Shown: positions 29,312 to 30,293 of the stretch, one piece after another | Layout of the letters: each line of letters opens with the position of its first letter | Position numbering within the stretch: position 1 is the stretch's first letter | IMG/VR virus record: IMGVR_UViG_3300035232_001084 | Span: 1 to 30,293 of that record | Strand: one strand, 5' to 3' | Length of the DNA stretch: 30,293 bases | Source: a virus | The notes under the pieces: generated by a model | The model's database searches: none | The model's input: the letters and a program-made list of their open reading frames with translations, nothing else | Told to the model about the DNA's origin: nothing | Translations under genes and position numbers: made by a program

Positions 29312-30293
29312 AAGAAAAATAAGAAAGGTTGTAATAACGCCTAAAAATCAATCTATAGTAAAAAGACCTACCCGAATACTTCGGCCCGTGTCTCCTACTG
29401 ATACAACCAAGGTAAAGAAAGTACCAGTAGCAAAGGCTGCTAATCCTGAGATAAGAAAAACTCAGGTAATGCATGAAATGTTTTTAAATAACATTAAATA
29501 CACCGAAAAGATTAAAGGTGATATTGTAATTTTAGGATCCGGATTACATAACCTTCCACATTTTAAATGTAACTTCAGAAAAACTATATATGCCAGTAAT
29601 ATTGATCAAGTAACATCTGATAAAATATCATTTGTGTATATTGATGTTAATGCTAATGATAGAGAAGCTCATTTAAAAATAAGAGATAAACTAAAACCTT
29701 TAATGTCTTGGGGATCTATTTTCTTTTTTAAGAAGCATGAAGGGTATCAGGCAAAAATTAAATCACAGCCTGGTAAAGTATCATTAACAAAAGCCGCTAA
29801 GGTATGGGATGATTTTGTTAAAGATAATTATCTATACACATACGGTTCTAAACAAAGACCATTAATTCCAACATGGAAGGATATATATGAGGATTATTTT
29901 GCTATTAAGTATTATCCTAATCCACCTGCTATTAAAAAATCTAATAGGAATTTAAAAATAGCAACAGTATTCAGATCAGGTGGTACATACACACAAGCAC
30001 ATGTTGATAACATATATAATTCGTGTAAAAAATACATTAAGGCAGATTTTGAGTTTTATTGCTTAACTGATATGCCTAATGAATTTACAAATAAAAACAT
30101 AAACAAGGTAACACTGCAACATAATTGGCCAATATATTGGTCTAAGATGGAATTATTTAAACCTGGTGTGTTTCCTATTGATAGTAATATATTCTATATA
30201 GATTTAGATACCTTAATAACAAATGACATTACTGATATAGCAACCTATGACACTAACTTTCTTGGGATGAGAGATTTTAATACTCTTAATCTT
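29304..30293 (+). CDS. Glycosyltransferase with N-terminal basic module, cut by window end
   Basis: ATG at 29304, open to the last base (330 codons seen). Residues 1-15 (MARRKIRKVVITPKN) and roughly 45-65 (NPEIRKTQVMHEMF) resemble the first ~55 residues of the gene at 27798. A domain of about 140 residues follows with a Rossmann-like start (GDIVILGSGLHNLPHF), perhaps a methyltransferase-like or NAD-type fold without clear motifs. A glycosyltransferase domain then begins near residue 213 (LKIATVFRSGGTYTQAHV; FYCLTDMPN), with the DxD motif in FYIDLDTLITND. It overlaps the previous gene by 8 nt. The C-terminus lies beyond the window. Confidence 0.78.
   Translation, partial: MARRKIRKVVITPKNQSIVKRPTRILRPVSPTDTTKVKKVPVAKAANPEIRKTQVMHEMFLNNIKYTEKIKGDIVILGSGLHNLPHFKCNFRKTIYASNIDQVTSDKISFVYIDVNANDREAHLKIRDKLKPLMSWGSIFFFKKHEGYQAKIKSQPGKVSLTKAAKVWDDFVKDNYLYTYGSKQRPLIPTWKDIYEDYFAIKYYPNPPAIKKSNRNLKIATVFRSGGTYTQAHVDNIYNSCKKYIKADFEFYCLTDMPNEFTNKNINKVTLQHNWPIYWSKMELFKPGVFPIDSNIFYIDLDTLITNDITDIATYDTNFLGMRDFNTLNL

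Noticed and set aside
1-30293. tRNA genes, CRISPR arrays, insertion sequences, integrase or attachment sites
   Set aside because: Gaps are too short for most of these and I saw no cloverleaf, spaced repeats, transposase or integrase motifs on either strand.

Overview
The window is a 30.3 kb piece of a tailed, contractile-tail (T4-like) phage genome with low G+C. Every convincing gene lies on the plus strand, and genes are packed with 1-8 nt overlaps or very short gaps. It opens inside the large terminase gene (gp17-like) and closes inside a glycosyltransferase gene. The host is probably a member of the Bacteroidetes. A promoter box at 20653-20660 reads TATATTTG and fits the Bacteroidetes -7 consensus TAnnTTTG, a sister promoter at 11132-11139 differs at one base, and most genes have A-rich leaders with no Shine-Dalgarno sequence. 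I saw no tRNA, rRNA, CRISPR array, insertion sequence or integrase. No stretch over 300 bases lacks a gene; the longest gap is 26903-27051, which holds a terminator.

Layout. 1-4979 is packaging and tail: terminase, an oversized tail sheath, the tail tube and a strong terminator. 5023-5493 is a freestanding GIY-YIG/ribbon-helix-helix gene. 5496-10186 is a baseplate-hub/chaperone gene (gp26-like), a short ORF that looks like its +1-frame extension, and a long tape measure protein. 10274-16134 is DNA metabolism: a DnaQ-type exonuclease, a run of small unknown genes behind a strong promoter, and both subunits of a T4-type topoisomerase II. 16178-18966 is a nucleotide cassette: a guanylate-kinase-like and a thymidylate-kinase-like protein and a thymidylate synthase-family enzyme, with small genes between them. 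18984-20606 is an ATP-grasp enzyme with a T4-style capsid-targeting N-terminus. 20693-23288 holds a degenerate metallophosphoesterase and a sigma factor behind the second strong promoter, then a PD-(D/E)XK exonuclease. 23307-26902 holds a second capsid-targeted protein, membrane and Cys-rich unknowns, PhoH and an endolysin. 27052-30293 holds a small heat-shock protein and three glycosyltransferase genes.

How it fits together. The kinases and the TS-family enzyme supply DNA precursors. The TS-family enzyme carries Asp where thymidylate synthases carry Asn (position 177 in E. coli), the residue that marks T4 dCMP hydroxymethylase, so this phage may make 5-hydroxymethyl-dCMP. The phage sigma factor could redirect host RNA polymerase to the recurring TATATAAAA-type motifs found just upstream of several genes.

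The most interesting signals are: (1) two proteins, one a 540-residue ATP-grasp ligase, that start with K-x-F-x-x-F-I-N-E, matching the cleaved capsid-targeting peptide of T4 internal proteins, which suggests an enzyme packaged in the head and injected with the DNA; (2) an apparent frameshift just upstream of the tape measure gene, recalling lambda G/GT; (3) the Asp-type TS-family enzyme; (4) a metallophosphoesterase that has lost most metal ligands; (5) an N-terminal module shared by two different glycosyltransferases.
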